A stretch of DNA of 39,493 nucleotides from CAZGXM01 sp964529795 (GTDB taxonomy: Bacteria > Bacillota > JADQBR01). How positions within the stretch are numbered: the first letter of the stretch is position 1; each line of letters opens with the position of its first letter. Made by a program: the position numbers and the translations under genes. Shown here piece after piece: positions 8,347 through 15,429 of the stretch. The stretch lies in the NCBI GenBank assembly GCA_964529795.1, contig CAZGXM010000016.1, positions 1-39,493 of the forward strand. The letters are read 5' to 3'. The notes under the pieces are model-generated. The model worked only from the letters and a program-made list of their open reading frames with translations, ran no database searches and was not told the DNA's origin.

Positions 8347-8889
8347 ATGTTTCGGGCTACGACCATTGTGGCAGTGAAAAAAGGGGATACGGTGGCCCTG
8401 GCCGGTGACGGTCAGGTAACCTTTGGCGACAGGACCATTATGAAACACGGGGCAAAAAAGGTAAGGCGCCTTTACAACGGACAAGTGCTGGCCGGCTTTG
8501 CAGGTGCGGTGGCTGATGCATTTGCGTTGTTTGATAGATTTGAAAAAAAACTGGATGAGTATTATGGCGATATTTTACGGGCAGCGGTGGAACTGACCAA
8601 GGAATGGCGCACTGACCGGGTGTTGCGAAAATTAGAGGCGCTGTTAGTTGTGGCCAACAAAGAGAAGCTGTTGATTATTTCCGGTACCGGGGAAATTATC
8701 GAGCCGGATGACGGTATTGTAGCGATCGGTTCGGGCGGTTCCTACGCGCTGGCGGCAGCCAGAGCCCTGGTGAGCAGGACCAGTTTACATCCTGCGGAAA
8801 TAGCAAAAGAATCTTTGTTGATTGCTTCGTCTATCTGTGTATATACAAATGACAACATTACCGTGGAACAATTGAAGGGGGGAAGTTAA
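8347..8889 (+). CDS. hslV: ATP-dependent protease HslV (ClpQ/CodW) peptidase subunit
   Basis: 180 aa from ATG 8347, preceded by GAGGAGGGAAATT that overlaps the xerC stop. A TTG at 8332 in frame is less likely. This proteasome-beta-like peptidase forms two stacked hexameric rings and works with HslU. The core is TTIVAVKKG, GDGQVTFG, the lysine-rich KHGAKKVRRL (active-site lysine) and GSGGSYALAAARAL. The start MFRATTIVAV places four residues before the first threonine, so an N-terminal Thr nucleophile would require removal of MFRA and not just Met. B. subtilis CodW likewise begins with a short extension (MSSFHATTI). It overlaps hslU by one base (TAATG). Confidence 0.96.
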   Translation: MFRATTIVAVKKGDTVALAGDGQVTFGDRTIMKHGAKKVRRLYNGQVLAGFAGAVADAFALFDRFEKKLDEYYGDILRAAVELTKEWRTDRVLRKLEALLVVANKEKLLIISGTGEIIEPDDGIVAIGSGGSYALAAARALVSRTSLHPAEIAKESLLIASSICVYTNDNITVEQLKGGS

Positions 8890-10289
8890 TGGAGAATTTA
8901 ACGCCCCGGGGAATTGTCCGGGAACTGGATAAGTTTATTGTGGGACAATCAGAGGCAAAGCGATGTGTGGCTGTTGCCCTGAGAAACCGTTACCGGCGCA
9001 AACAACTACCGGAAGAGTTGCAGGATGAGGTGCTACCCAAAAACATTATTATGATTGGGCCCACCGGCGTCGGCAAAACCGAAATTGCCCGCCGCCTTGC
9101 CAAAATGGTCAGGGCTCCGTTTATTAAGGTTGAAGCCAGCAAGTTCACCGAGGTTGGCTATGTCGGGCGTGATGTGGAGTCAATGGTGCGAGATTTGGTG
9201 GATACAGCCATACGCATGGTCAAGAACGAGAAGATCGAAAAAGTACTTAAAGAAGCGGAAAGTTTGGCGGAAGAACGGATCCTTGACATTTTAGCGCCAT
9301 ATCCTCAAAAAGACAAGCCCAGTCACAATCCCCTGGAATTTTTTTTCCCCAGTAAAAACAAGCAGGAAACCCAGGAAGATGAATTATACCAGCAGCGGGT
9401 TAAAAAAGCTGAAGAAAAAAGAAACATTTTAAAAGAGAAACTGCGGCGTTACGAACTGGAGGATCAAGTAATTGAAATAGAAGTAAGCGATACTAGCCCC
9501 CAGATGCTGGAGGTATTTTCCGGTTCCGGTATGGAAGAACTGGGGATAAATTTACAGGACATCTTGGGCGGGATGGTTCCCAAAAGGAAGAAGAAACGCC
9601 GGGTCAAAGTCAAAGATGCAAGAAAGATCCTGGCCCAGGAAGAAGCACAAAAACTGATCGATATGGATGATGTCAACAATGAGGCAATTAGAAGAGCAGA
9701 ACAGGAGGGAATTATATTTTTGGACGAAATTGATAAAATTGCCGGGAAAGACGGTAGCCAAGGACCCGATGTTTCCCGGGAAGGTGTGCAGCGGGACATT
9801 TTGCCCATAGTTGAAGGTTCAACCGTGATGACAAAATATGGCCCGGTAAAAACAGACCATATTTTGTTTATTGCCGCCGGTGCTTTTCATGTTGCCAAGC
9901 CCGCGGATTTAATTCCCGAATTACAGGGGCGATTTCCCATTCGTGTAGAGCTGGACAGCCTTACTCAGGAAGATTTTTGTCGTATTCTCACTGAACCGCA
10001 CAATTCATTAGTCAAACAATATATTGCATTATTGGCAGTTGAGGGAATAAAAACGACCTTTACAGAGGATGCTATTGCTAGTATTGCAAATATTGCATAC
10101 CAGGTTAATACGCGCATGGAAAACATCGGTGCCCGGCGCCTGCACACAATTTTGGAAAAACTGCTGCAGGAGATTTTTTTTGAGGCGCCGGAAATGGATA
10201 CGAAGGAAATTGTTATTGACCGGAACTATGTGGAAGAGAAGCTTGCGGATATAGTGAAGGACCAGGATTTAAGCAGGTATATCTTATAA
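8889..10289 (+). CDS. hslU: HslU (ClpY/CodX) unfoldase ATPase subunit
   Basis: 466 aa, ATG 8889 overlapping the hslV stop, with GGGGGGAAG upstream. A AAA+ Clp/Hsp100 ATPase that unfolds substrates and feeds them to HslV. It starts with the family signature LTPRGIVRELDKFIVGQ. Walker A is GPTGVGKT (57-64). The charged intermediate I-domain spans about 110-245, with runs such as KRKKKRRVK. Walker B is IIFLDEIDKI (Asp279-Glu280), followed by the GRFPIRVELDSL sensor region and the NIGARRLHTILEKLLQEI C-terminal block. The C-terminal tail, which in this family inserts into HslV, ends DLSRYIL. Translation is probably coupled to hslV. Confidence 0.97.
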   Translation: MENLTPRGIVRELDKFIVGQSEAKRCVAVALRNRYRRKQLPEELQDEVLPKNIIMIGPTGVGKTEIARRLAKMVRAPFIKVEASKFTEVGYVGRDVESMVRDLVDTAIRMVKNEKIEKVLKEAESLAEERILDILAPYPQKDKPSHNPLEFFFPSKNKQETQEDELYQQRVKKAEEKRNILKEKLRRYELEDQVIEIEVSDTSPQMLEVFSGSGMEELGINLQDILGGMVPKRKKKRRVKVKDARKILAQEEAQKLIDMDDVNNEAIRRAEQEGIIFLDEIDKIAGKDGSQGPDVSREGVQRDILPIVEGSTVMTKYGPVKTDHILFIAAGAFHVAKPADLIPELQGRFPIRVELDSLTQEDFCRILTEPHNSLVKQYIALLAVEGIKTTFTEDAIASIANIAYQVNTRMENIGARRLHTILEKLLQEIFFEAPEMDTKEIVIDRNYVEEKLADIVKDQDLSRYIL

Positions 10290-10307
10290 ACAGGGGGATG
10301 TTTGAAA

Positions 10308-11087
10308 ATGAAAACCTTATTGGAAAAAACCAGGAATATTAACAAACTGTTGCAAAAAGCAGCCGGTAATCCGGTAGATTTTGAGGAGATGGCCAGTGTC
10401 TTGACGGAAAATATTAATGCAAACTGCTATATTGTGGGCAGGCACGGAAAAATTCTCGGATATGCCTTTATGGAAGGTTTTTGCTGTGAAATTATGGAAG
10501 ACATTGTTCATAAGTCCGCATGTTTTCCAGAAGCATACAATGAGGAACTTTTAAGAACCCACGAAACCAAAGCCAACTTTAATCAAATTGCCAATGCCTG
10601 TATTTTTGAAGAAGACCAGTGTATTTTCAATAACAAGTTGGTTACCATAGTACCAATCAACGGCGGCGGCCAGAGATTGGGCACACTGGTACTGGCAAAA
10701 TTCAACGTCCAGTTTACCAATGAAGACCTGATTCTTGCAGAATACGGCGCGACTGTGGTAGGCATGGAAATTCTTCGCTCCAAGGCGGAACGAGTTGAGG
10801 AAGAGGCCAGAAAAAAGGCAGCCGTGCATATCGCTTTAGGTACTCTTTCCTATTCGGAAATGGAGGCGGTGGACCATATTTTTGATGAGTTGGGCGGCAA
10901 TGAAGGCGTACTGGTTGCCAGTAAAATTGCCGACAGGGCGGGTATTACCCGGTCAGTAATTGTCAACGCATTGCGAAAGTTCGAAAGCGCTGGTGTTATC
11001 GAGTCAAAGTCGCTGGGCATGAAAGGCACTTATATCCGGGTATTAAATGATTACCTTCTGGATGAAATGAAAAAAATAAAGCGCTAG
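10308..11087 (+). CDS. codY: GTP- and branched-chain-amino-acid-sensing global repressor CodY
   Basis: 259 aa from ATG 10308 (MKTLLEKTRNINKLLQKAAG), the same length as B. subtilis CodY. A TTG two codons upstream is possible. The N-terminal GAF effector domain (about 1-155) includes TIVPINGGGQRLGTLVLA and LILAEYGATVVGMEILRSK. A linker helix leads to the winged helix-turn-helix (about 200-255) with ASKIADRAGITRSVIVNALRKFESAGVIES. The segment corresponding to the B. subtilis isoleucine-pocket loop reads CCEIMEDIVHKSACFPEAY and has no arginine where B. subtilis has Arg61; I recall a similar pattern in clostridial CodY. It ends the topA-to-codY run. The flagellar genes that follow codY in B. subtilis are absent here. 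Confidence 0.97.
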   Translation: MKTLLEKTRNINKLLQKAAGNPVDFEEMASVLTENINANCYIVGRHGKILGYAFMEGFCCEIMEDIVHKSACFPEAYNEELLRTHETKANFNQIANACIFEEDQCIFNNKLVTIVPINGGGQRLGTLVLAKFNVQFTNEDLILAEYGATVVGMEILRSKAERVEEEARKKAAVHIALGTLSYSEMEAVDHIFDELGGNEGVLVASKIADRAGITRSVIVNALRKFESAGVIESKSLGMKGTYIRVLNDYLLDEMKKIKR

Positions 11088-11122
11088 CCGGTAGTATTTT
11101 TCAATTTTCAGCAACAATTTCA

Positions 11123-11151
11123 TTGTGATTGTCTTGATGTTTTGTTATACT
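11123..11151 (+). promoter_or_regulatory. Sigma-A-type promoter for the rpsB transcript
   Basis: TTGTGA (11123-11128), 17-base spacer, TATACT (11146-11151). The predicted start near 11158 gives a leader of about 100 bases before rpsB. A partial match to the CodY-box consensus (AATTTTCAGCAACAA, 11103-11117) lies just upstream of the -35. Confidence 0.75.
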
Positions 11152-11183
11152 TATAACTGGTGTCTAAAACGCACGCCTGAAGA

Positions 11184-11217
11184 TTTCTCCGGGGGTGCCC
11201 CAGGGGTTCCGGAGAAA
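11184..11217 (+). promoter_or_regulatory. Leader hairpin upstream of rpsB, candidate S2 autoregulatory site
   Basis: Perfect 9-bp arms TTTCTCCGG (11184-11192) and CCGGAGAAA (11209-11217) enclose a GC-rich 16-base loop (GGGTGCCCCAGGGGTT) within the rpsB 5' leader. No U tract follows, so it is not a terminator. Ribosomal protein S2 leaders are commonly structured for feedback control; that this is such an element is inference. Confidence 0.5.
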
Positions 11218-11261
11218 GATGATTGGGGCGGAGGAAGAAAACCAAGGGAGGAGGTGTGACC

Positions 11262-11993
11262 GTGGCTATAATTTCCATGAAACAATTATTGGAGGCCGGG
11301 GTTCACTTTGGTCATCAGACCAGACGGTGGAATCCGAAGATGGCCAAATACATCTTTACCGAACGCAACGGTATCTACATCATTGATTTGCAGAAAACAG
11401 TACGTATGATTGAAGATGCATACAATTTCGTGCGTGGTATGGTTTCCGAGGGTCAGAGCATACTTTTTGTGGGGACTAAAAAACAGGCTCAAGAATCCAT
11501 CCGTGCAGAGGCGGGGCGCTGTGGTATGTTTTATGTCAACCAGCGTTGGTTAGGCGGTATGCTGACCAACTTTAAAACTATCCGCCAGCGTGTGGGCCGT
11601 CTGCGGGAACTGGAACGGATGGAAGCTGAAGGTATGTGGGATGTATTGCCCAAGAAGGAAGTTTCGCGCCTGAGTGGGGAAAAGGATAAATTGGAGCGCT
11701 TTTTAGGCGGCATCAAGGAAATGGACAGGCTGCCGGGAGCGTTATTTATCGTTGACCCCCGCAAGGAAAGAATTGCCGTGGCTGAGGCGCGGCGAATGGG
11801 TATTCCGATTATTTCAATTGTTGACACTAATTGTGACCCTGATGAAATTGATTACGTCATTCCCGGTAATGACGATGCAATCAGGGCGGTCAAGTTATTA
11901 ACCAGTAAAATAGCTGATGCCGTTTTAGAAGGAATAAGTAGCGTGGAAGAAGCTGTTGAAGAAGGAACTGCGGCTGAGGCGGTAGCAGAATAA
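11262..11993 (+). CDS. rpsB: 30S ribosomal protein S2
   Basis: 243 aa from GTG 11262 (MAIISMKQLLEAGVHFGHQTRRWNPKM) after GGGAGGAGGTGTGACC. Upstream in-frame codons give no family-like sequence. Essential small-subunit protein, binding near the head-platform junction together with S1-like proteins. Clear S2 blocks include FTERNGIYIIDLQKT, FVGTKKQAQESI, NQRWLGGMLTNF, PGALFIVDPRKE and PIISIVDTNCDPDEIDYVIPGNDDA. The tail is acidic and Ala/Glu-rich, as usual. It is followed by a hairpin terminator at 11999, then tsf. Confidence 0.98.
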   Translation: MAIISMKQLLEAGVHFGHQTRRWNPKMAKYIFTERNGIYIIDLQKTVRMIEDAYNFVRGMVSEGQSILFVGTKKQAQESIRAEAGRCGMFYVNQRWLGGMLTNFKTIRQRVGRLRELERMEAEGMWDVLPKKEVSRLSGEKDKLERFLGGIKEMDRLPGALFIVDPRKERIAVAEARRMGIPIISIVDTNCDPDEIDYVIPGNDDAIRAVKLLTSKIADAVLEGISSVEEAVEEGTAAEAVAE

Positions 11994-11998
11994 TCATG

Positions 11999-12025
11999 GC
12001 CCCTCCTCAGGAGGGGCATATTTTT
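11999..12025 (+). terminator. Hairpin terminator or attenuator between rpsB and tsf
   Basis: GCCCCTCC-TCA-GGAGGGGC, a perfect 8-bp GC-rich stem, then ATATTTTT. It lies directly after the rpsB stop and 34 bases before tsf, and could lower EF-Ts output relative to S2. Confidence 0.85.
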
Positions 12026-12058
12026 CACAGGTGATACTCGTGGAAAGGAGTACTGTAA

Positions 12059-12712
12059 ATGATATCTGCAAAACTAGTCAAGGAACTGCGGGAACGTACC
12101 GGGGCCGGTATGATGGATTGTAAAAAGGCGCTTCAGGAAGCTGATGGCGACTTGGAAAAGGCTGCCGAATTTTTAAGAGAAAAGGGGCTGGCTGCAGCTG
12201 CGAGAAAGGCCGGTCGCATTGCCACCGAGGGCATGGTGGAATCTTACATACACGGTAACGGTCGTATCGGCGTATTGGTGGAAATTAATTGTGAGACAGA
12301 TTTTGTCGCCAAAACCGATGAATTTCGGGAACTGGCCAAGAATATTGCCATGCAGATTGCTGCAGCAAATCCTGAGTATGTAAAGCGGGAAGATGTACCT
12401 GAGGAACAGATTAACAAGGAACGGGAAATTTTGAGAACCCAAGCTGTGAATGAAGGCAAACCGGAAAAGATAGTCGAAAAAATGGTCGACGGCCGCCTGG
12501 AGAAGTTCTTCCAAGAAATTTGTCTGATGGAACAGCCTTACATCAGAGATCCGGAGAAGAAGGTCAGGGATTTGATCACCGAAAAAATTGCTACAATTGG
12601 CGAAAACATCAAAATTCGCAGATTTGCCCGTTTTGAGCTTGGCGAGGGTTTGGCTAAAAAAGAAGACGATTTTGCTGCCGAAGTTCAAGCCATGACGCGG
12701 CAAAAAGGTTAG
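12059..12712 (+). CDS. tsf: Elongation factor Ts
   Basis: 217 aa, ATG 12059 after AAAGGAGTACTGTAA. Guanine nucleotide exchange factor for EF-Tu. The N-terminal UBA-like domain has LRERTGAGMMDCKKALQEADGD. The core contains the signature GVLVEINCETDFVAKTDEF, whose TDFV element contacts EF-Tu and displaces magnesium. It is shorter than the B. subtilis protein (about 290 aa) because only one dimerisation subdomain is present; a compact ~200-220 aa form is common in clostridia and other lineages. It lies between two hairpin terminators, so it may rely on read-through from the rpsB promoter. Confidence 0.97.
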   Translation: MISAKLVKELRERTGAGMMDCKKALQEADGDLEKAAEFLREKGLAAAARKAGRIATEGMVESYIHGNGRIGVLVEINCETDFVAKTDEFRELAKNIAMQIAAANPEYVKREDVPEEQINKEREILRTQAVNEGKPEKIVEKMVDGRLEKFFQEICLMEQPYIRDPEKKVRDLITEKIATIGENIKIRRFARFELGEGLAKKEDDFAAEVQAMTRQKG

Positions 12713-12737
12713 GAGCACAGTTTATGTGCTCTTTTTT
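12713..12737 (+). terminator. Rho-independent terminator after tsf
   Basis: GAGCACA-GTTTA-TGTGCTC then six T residues, starting at the base after the tsf stop codon. Confidence 0.9.
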
Positions 12738-12815
12738 AAAAAATAATGGCCAAGTAAAAGGAATTTACATGTTGATGTAGAAAGGGTTATTGTCGCAAAT
12801 GGAGGTAGGCCGTTG

Positions 12816-13532
12816 ATGAATGAGCCCAAGTATAAACGTGTAGTGTTGAAACTGAGTGGGGAGGCGCTGTCGGGGGGGAAGGAATTCGGTATTTGTCAGG
12901 ACACTTTAAATTCCATAGCCGGGCAGGTAAAACAGGTAAAGGACGCCGGTGTTGACATGGCCATTGTCGTTGGCGGCGGAAACATCTGGCGGGGAGTTGC
13001 CGGTAGCGCCCGGGGGATGGACAGGGCCACGGCCGATTATATGGGGATGCTGGCCACAGTAATTAACTCGTTAGCTCTTCAAGATGCGTTGGAAAACTGT
13101 GGAGTGGATACTCGGGTTCAGACTGCAATAGAAATGCGGCAAATTGCCGAGCCATATATACGCAGAAAAGCAATCAGACATATTGAAAAGGGGCGAGTGG
13201 TGATTTTCGCGGCGGGCACAGGCAACCCATATTTTTCCACGGATACCACGGCAGCTTTACGGGCGGCGGAAATTGAGGCCGAAGTTATCCTTATGGCAAA
13301 GAAGGTTGACGGTGTTTATGACTCTGACCCGGTGGTCAACCCCGAAGCAAAGATATATAAAGATTTAGGCTATATTGAAGTGCTTAACAAAGGCTTAGGG
13401 GTGATGGACTCCACCGCAGCGTCATTATGCATGGATAATCAGATTCCTTTGATAGTGTTTAATTTAAATCAGGAAGGCAATATATTAAAGGCTGTGATGG
13501 GTAAGGCCATAGGAACTTTTGTAGGGAGGTAA
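12816..13532 (+). CDS. pyrH: UMP kinase
   Basis: 238 aa from ATG 12816 (MNEPKYKRVVLKLSGEAL). The TTG immediately upstream is closer to the GGAGGT site and is an alternative. It phosphorylates UMP to UDP with ATP and belongs to the hexameric bacterial amino-acid-kinase fold, unrelated to eukaryotic UMP/CMP kinase. Motifs: KLSGEAL phosphate loop, VVGGGNIWRG, the MDRATADYMGMLATVINSLAL helix, FAAGTGNPYFSTDTTAALRAAEI and KVDGVYDSDP. It is separated from tsf by a terminator, and the 78 bases between show no strong promoter. frr follows after five bases, and the pyrH-frr pair is widely conserved. Confidence 0.97.
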   Translation: MNEPKYKRVVLKLSGEALSGGKEFGICQDTLNSIAGQVKQVKDAGVDMAIVVGGGNIWRGVAGSARGMDRATADYMGMLATVINSLALQDALENCGVDTRVQTAIEMRQIAEPYIRRKAIRHIEKGRVVIFAAGTGNPYFSTDTTAALRAAEIEAEVILMAKKVDGVYDSDPVVNPEAKIYKDLGYIEVLNKGLGVMDSTAASLCMDNQIPLIVFNLNQEGNILKAVMGKAIGTFVGR

Positions 13533-13537
13533 TCCTG

Positions 13538-14095
13538 GTGGTTCAACAAATCATGAATGATGCTGAAAGGAGAATGGGCAGTGCCATTGATGTTCTGAGA
13601 GAAGAACTGGCAACCTTGAGAGCGGGTAGGGCCAACCCGGCTCTCCTGGATAAGATCCAGGTTGATTATTACGGTGTGCCTACACCGCTAAAGCAAGTTG
13701 GGAACATTTCTGCACCTGAGCCGCGTATGCTGCTGGTGCAGCCCTGGGACAAGAGCATCATTGGCCAAATTGAAAAAGCCATCCTGAAGTCTGATCTCGG
13801 CCTAAATCCCGGTAATGACGGTGATGTAATTCGTATTGTTATTCCCCAGTTAACTCAGGAACGGCGTCAGGAATTGGTAAGGTTTGTCAAGAAAAAGGGT
13901 GAGGAAGCAAAGGTCAGCATTCGCAACGTACGTCGCGATGCCAACGACCAGTTGAAAAGAGCGGAAAAGAACGGGGATATCTCTGAGGATGACTTGAGGC
14001 GGTACTTGGATGAGGTGCAGGAAATAACTAATAAGCATATTGAAAAAGTTGATCAGGTGGTTGAACATAAGGAAGCAGAAATTATGGAAGTTTAG
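13538..14095 (+). CDS. frr: Ribosome recycling factor
   Basis: 185 aa, GTG 13538 after GGGAGGTAATCCTG, exactly the family length. With EF-G it splits post-termination ribosomes. Domain I helices contain LREELATLRAGRANPALLDKI and the C-terminal VRRDANDQLKRAEK...SEDDLRRYLDEVQEITNKHI. Domain II is the beta-rich segment around residues 30-105 (VDYYGVPTPLKQVGNIS...LLVQPWD). It is followed two bases later by a small PASTA-like gene instead of the uppS gene that follows in B. subtilis. Confidence 0.98.
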   Translation: MVQQIMNDAERRMGSAIDVLREELATLRAGRANPALLDKIQVDYYGVPTPLKQVGNISAPEPRMLLVQPWDKSIIGQIEKAILKSDLGLNPGNDGDVIRIVIPQLTQERRQELVRFVKKKGEEAKVSIRNVRRDANDQLKRAEKNGDISEDDLRRYLDEVQEITNKHIEKVDQVVEHKEAEIMEV

Positions 14096-14097
14096 CC

Positions 14098-14307
14098 ATG
14101 AGTAGGACCGTTCCCAATGTAATAATAATGTCTCTTGATGAGGCCGAAAAAATGCTATACAATGAGGGTATAAATTTCAAGGTTATTCATACTCATCCCG
14201 GTGGAGAAGTGCGGGGTGAAGGTGAACTGCGAGTAATTCGCCAGCGAGAAATATCTGATTGCCTCCATGAACTAGTGGTTTCACGTGAAAGGTATACCAA
14301 TTGCTGA
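14098..14307 (+). CDS. Stand-alone PASTA-like mini-protein
   Basis: 69 aa, ATG 14098 two bases after the frr stop, with GGAAG as a weak ribosome site inside the frr end. No signal peptide and no membrane segment. VPNVIIMSLDEAEKMLYNEG and FKVIHTH, then RVIRQRE, then HELVVSRERY follow the beta-alpha-beta-beta plan of one PASTA domain (compare the usual VPNVxGxSxxEAxxxL ... VxxQxP ... VxLxVS). PASTA domains normally sit outside the cell on PrkC-type kinases or penicillin-binding proteins, where they bind muropeptides, so a single cytosolic copy is unusual. Position between frr and a ferredoxin suggests cotranscription with the translation genes. Function unknown; the domain assignment is by eye. 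Confidence 0.7.
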   Translation: MSRTVPNVIIMSLDEAEKMLYNEGINFKVIHTHPGGEVRGEGELRVIRQREISDCLHELVVSRERYTNC

Positions 14308-14323
14308 AAGGAGGTGGCAAGAA

Positions 14324-14494
14324 ATGGCTATTAAAATTACCGAGGAATGCCTGGCGTGCGGCACATGTGCTGATGAGTGTCCAGTAGGTGCTATTCAGGA
14401 AGGCGATGACATGTTTTCTATTAATGCTGATGAGTGCACGGAATGTGCTACTTGTTTAGAGGCTTGCCCCACAGGCGCAATTATTGAAGAATAA
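14324..14494 (+). CDS. 2[4Fe-4S] bacterial-type ferredoxin
   Basis: 56 aa from ATG 14324, after a perfect AAAGGAGGTGGCAAGAA site. An upstream in-frame GTG at 14285 would read through that site and is rejected. Two classical cluster motifs are complete: Cys9-12-15-19-Pro20 and Cys38-41-44-48-Pro49, each with the fourth cysteine of one motif completing the other cluster. The length is the same as clostridial ferredoxins (55-56 aa). It carries low-potential electrons in anaerobic metabolism. The hairpin at 14504 ends this transcription unit. Confidence 0.96.
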   Translation: MAIKITEECLACGTCADECPVGAIQEGDDMFSINADECTECATCLEACPTGAIIEE

Positions 14495-14503
14495 TAATCC
14501 TTA

Positions 14504-14528
14504 AAACCCCCTCATAATGAGGGGGTTT
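14504..14528 (+). terminator. Hairpin terminator after the ferredoxin gene
   Basis: AAACCCCCTCA-TAA-TGAGGGGGTTT, a perfect 11-bp stem. The U tract is short (TTT then CATT), so termination may rest on the A/U-rich stem base. The following 118 bases up to uppS hold no recognisable gene or strong promoter. Confidence 0.8.
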
Positions 14529-14646
14529 CATTAATAATGGATATGATAAGGAAAGGATAAAAATTATTTGCAGCCTGATTTCCGGTAAACAAGCGGTTAT
14601 TACCCCAGAGCTTTCACTTTAATAATGGTACCGAGGAGGAATTGTT

Positions 14647-15429
14647 GTGTTTTTTTTCAAAAAAGGTAAAGCCTCACACCGAAAAACGATTACACCGGCT
14701 AACTTGAACGTTGACTCGTTACCCCGGCATGTGGCAATAATTATGGACGGCAATGGCCGCTGGGCACAGGAAAAAGGACTGCCCAGGGCGGCGGGGCACC
14801 GGGCCGGGGTGGAATCTTTACGGGTAATTGTGGAAGCTTGCTGTGAACTGGGCATTTCTGTTCTTACCGTTTACGCTTTTTCCACGGAAAATTGGAAAAG
14901 GCCCAAAGAAGAAGTCGGTGTGCTGATGAATCTCATGGTTGAATATCTGCGAAAAGAACTTGATGATTTACATAAAAACGGCATCAAAATAAATCCCGTG
15001 GGTAAAATTGAGGCATTACCGCTGGAGGCGCGTAAGGCGCTGGAAACTGCCAGGAGCAAAACCGTGGGCAATAACAGCTTACTGCTCAATGTGGCCCTTA
15101 ACTATGGCGGTAGATTGGAAATTGTGGAAGCAACCCGGGCAATTGCCGGCGAAGTTTTAAAAGGCAAGATCACAGTTGCAGAAATTGACGAAAACCTTTT
15201 TGAAAATTTTCTGTATACCAAGGGCATACCTGACCCTGATTTGTTAATCAGGCCTTCCGGGGAACTACGCGTGAGTAATTTTCTTTTATGGCAGTTGGCA
15301 TATACCGAGTTCTGGATTACTGAGACCTACTGGCCTGATTTTCGTAAACCCCACTTCTACCAGGCACTATATGACTATCAAAATCGTGACCGGCGTTTCG
15401 GCGGTATCAAGGACCGGGGTGATAGTTAA
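14647..15429 (+). CDS. uppS: Undecaprenyl diphosphate synthase
   Basis: 260 aa, GTG 14647 after GAGGAGGAATTGTT. Cis-prenyltransferase that extends farnesyl diphosphate to the C55 carrier for peptidoglycan and wall polymers. The catalytic aspartate block is HVAIIMDGNGRWA (about 28-40), with G-N-G-R-W binding diphosphate, then GHRAGVESLR, YAFSTENWKRP and the C-terminal PDPDLLIRPSGELRVSNFLLWQLAYTE signature with the dimer-contributed arginines. A short basic N-terminal extension (FFFKKGKASHRK) precedes the core. It overlaps cdsA by one base and starts the uppS-cdsA-ytvI-dxr-rseP-ispG-proS run. Confidence 0.97.
   Translation: MFFFKKGKASHRKTITPANLNVDSLPRHVAIIMDGNGRWAQEKGLPRAAGHRAGVESLRVIVEACCELGISVLTVYAFSTENWKRPKEEVGVLMNLMVEYLRKELDDLHKNGIKINPVGKIEALPLEARKALETARSKTVGNNSLLLNVALNYGGRLEIVEATRAIAGEVLKGKITVAEIDENLFENFLYTKGIPDPDLLIRPSGELRVSNFLLWQLAYTEFWITETYWPDFRKPHFYQALYDYQNRDRRFGGIKDRGDS

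Noticed and set aside
12059..12712. Short EF-Ts suspected to be truncated
   Set aside because: The N-terminal domain, TDFV core and C-terminal end are all present; a compact form of this size is common outside Bacillus.
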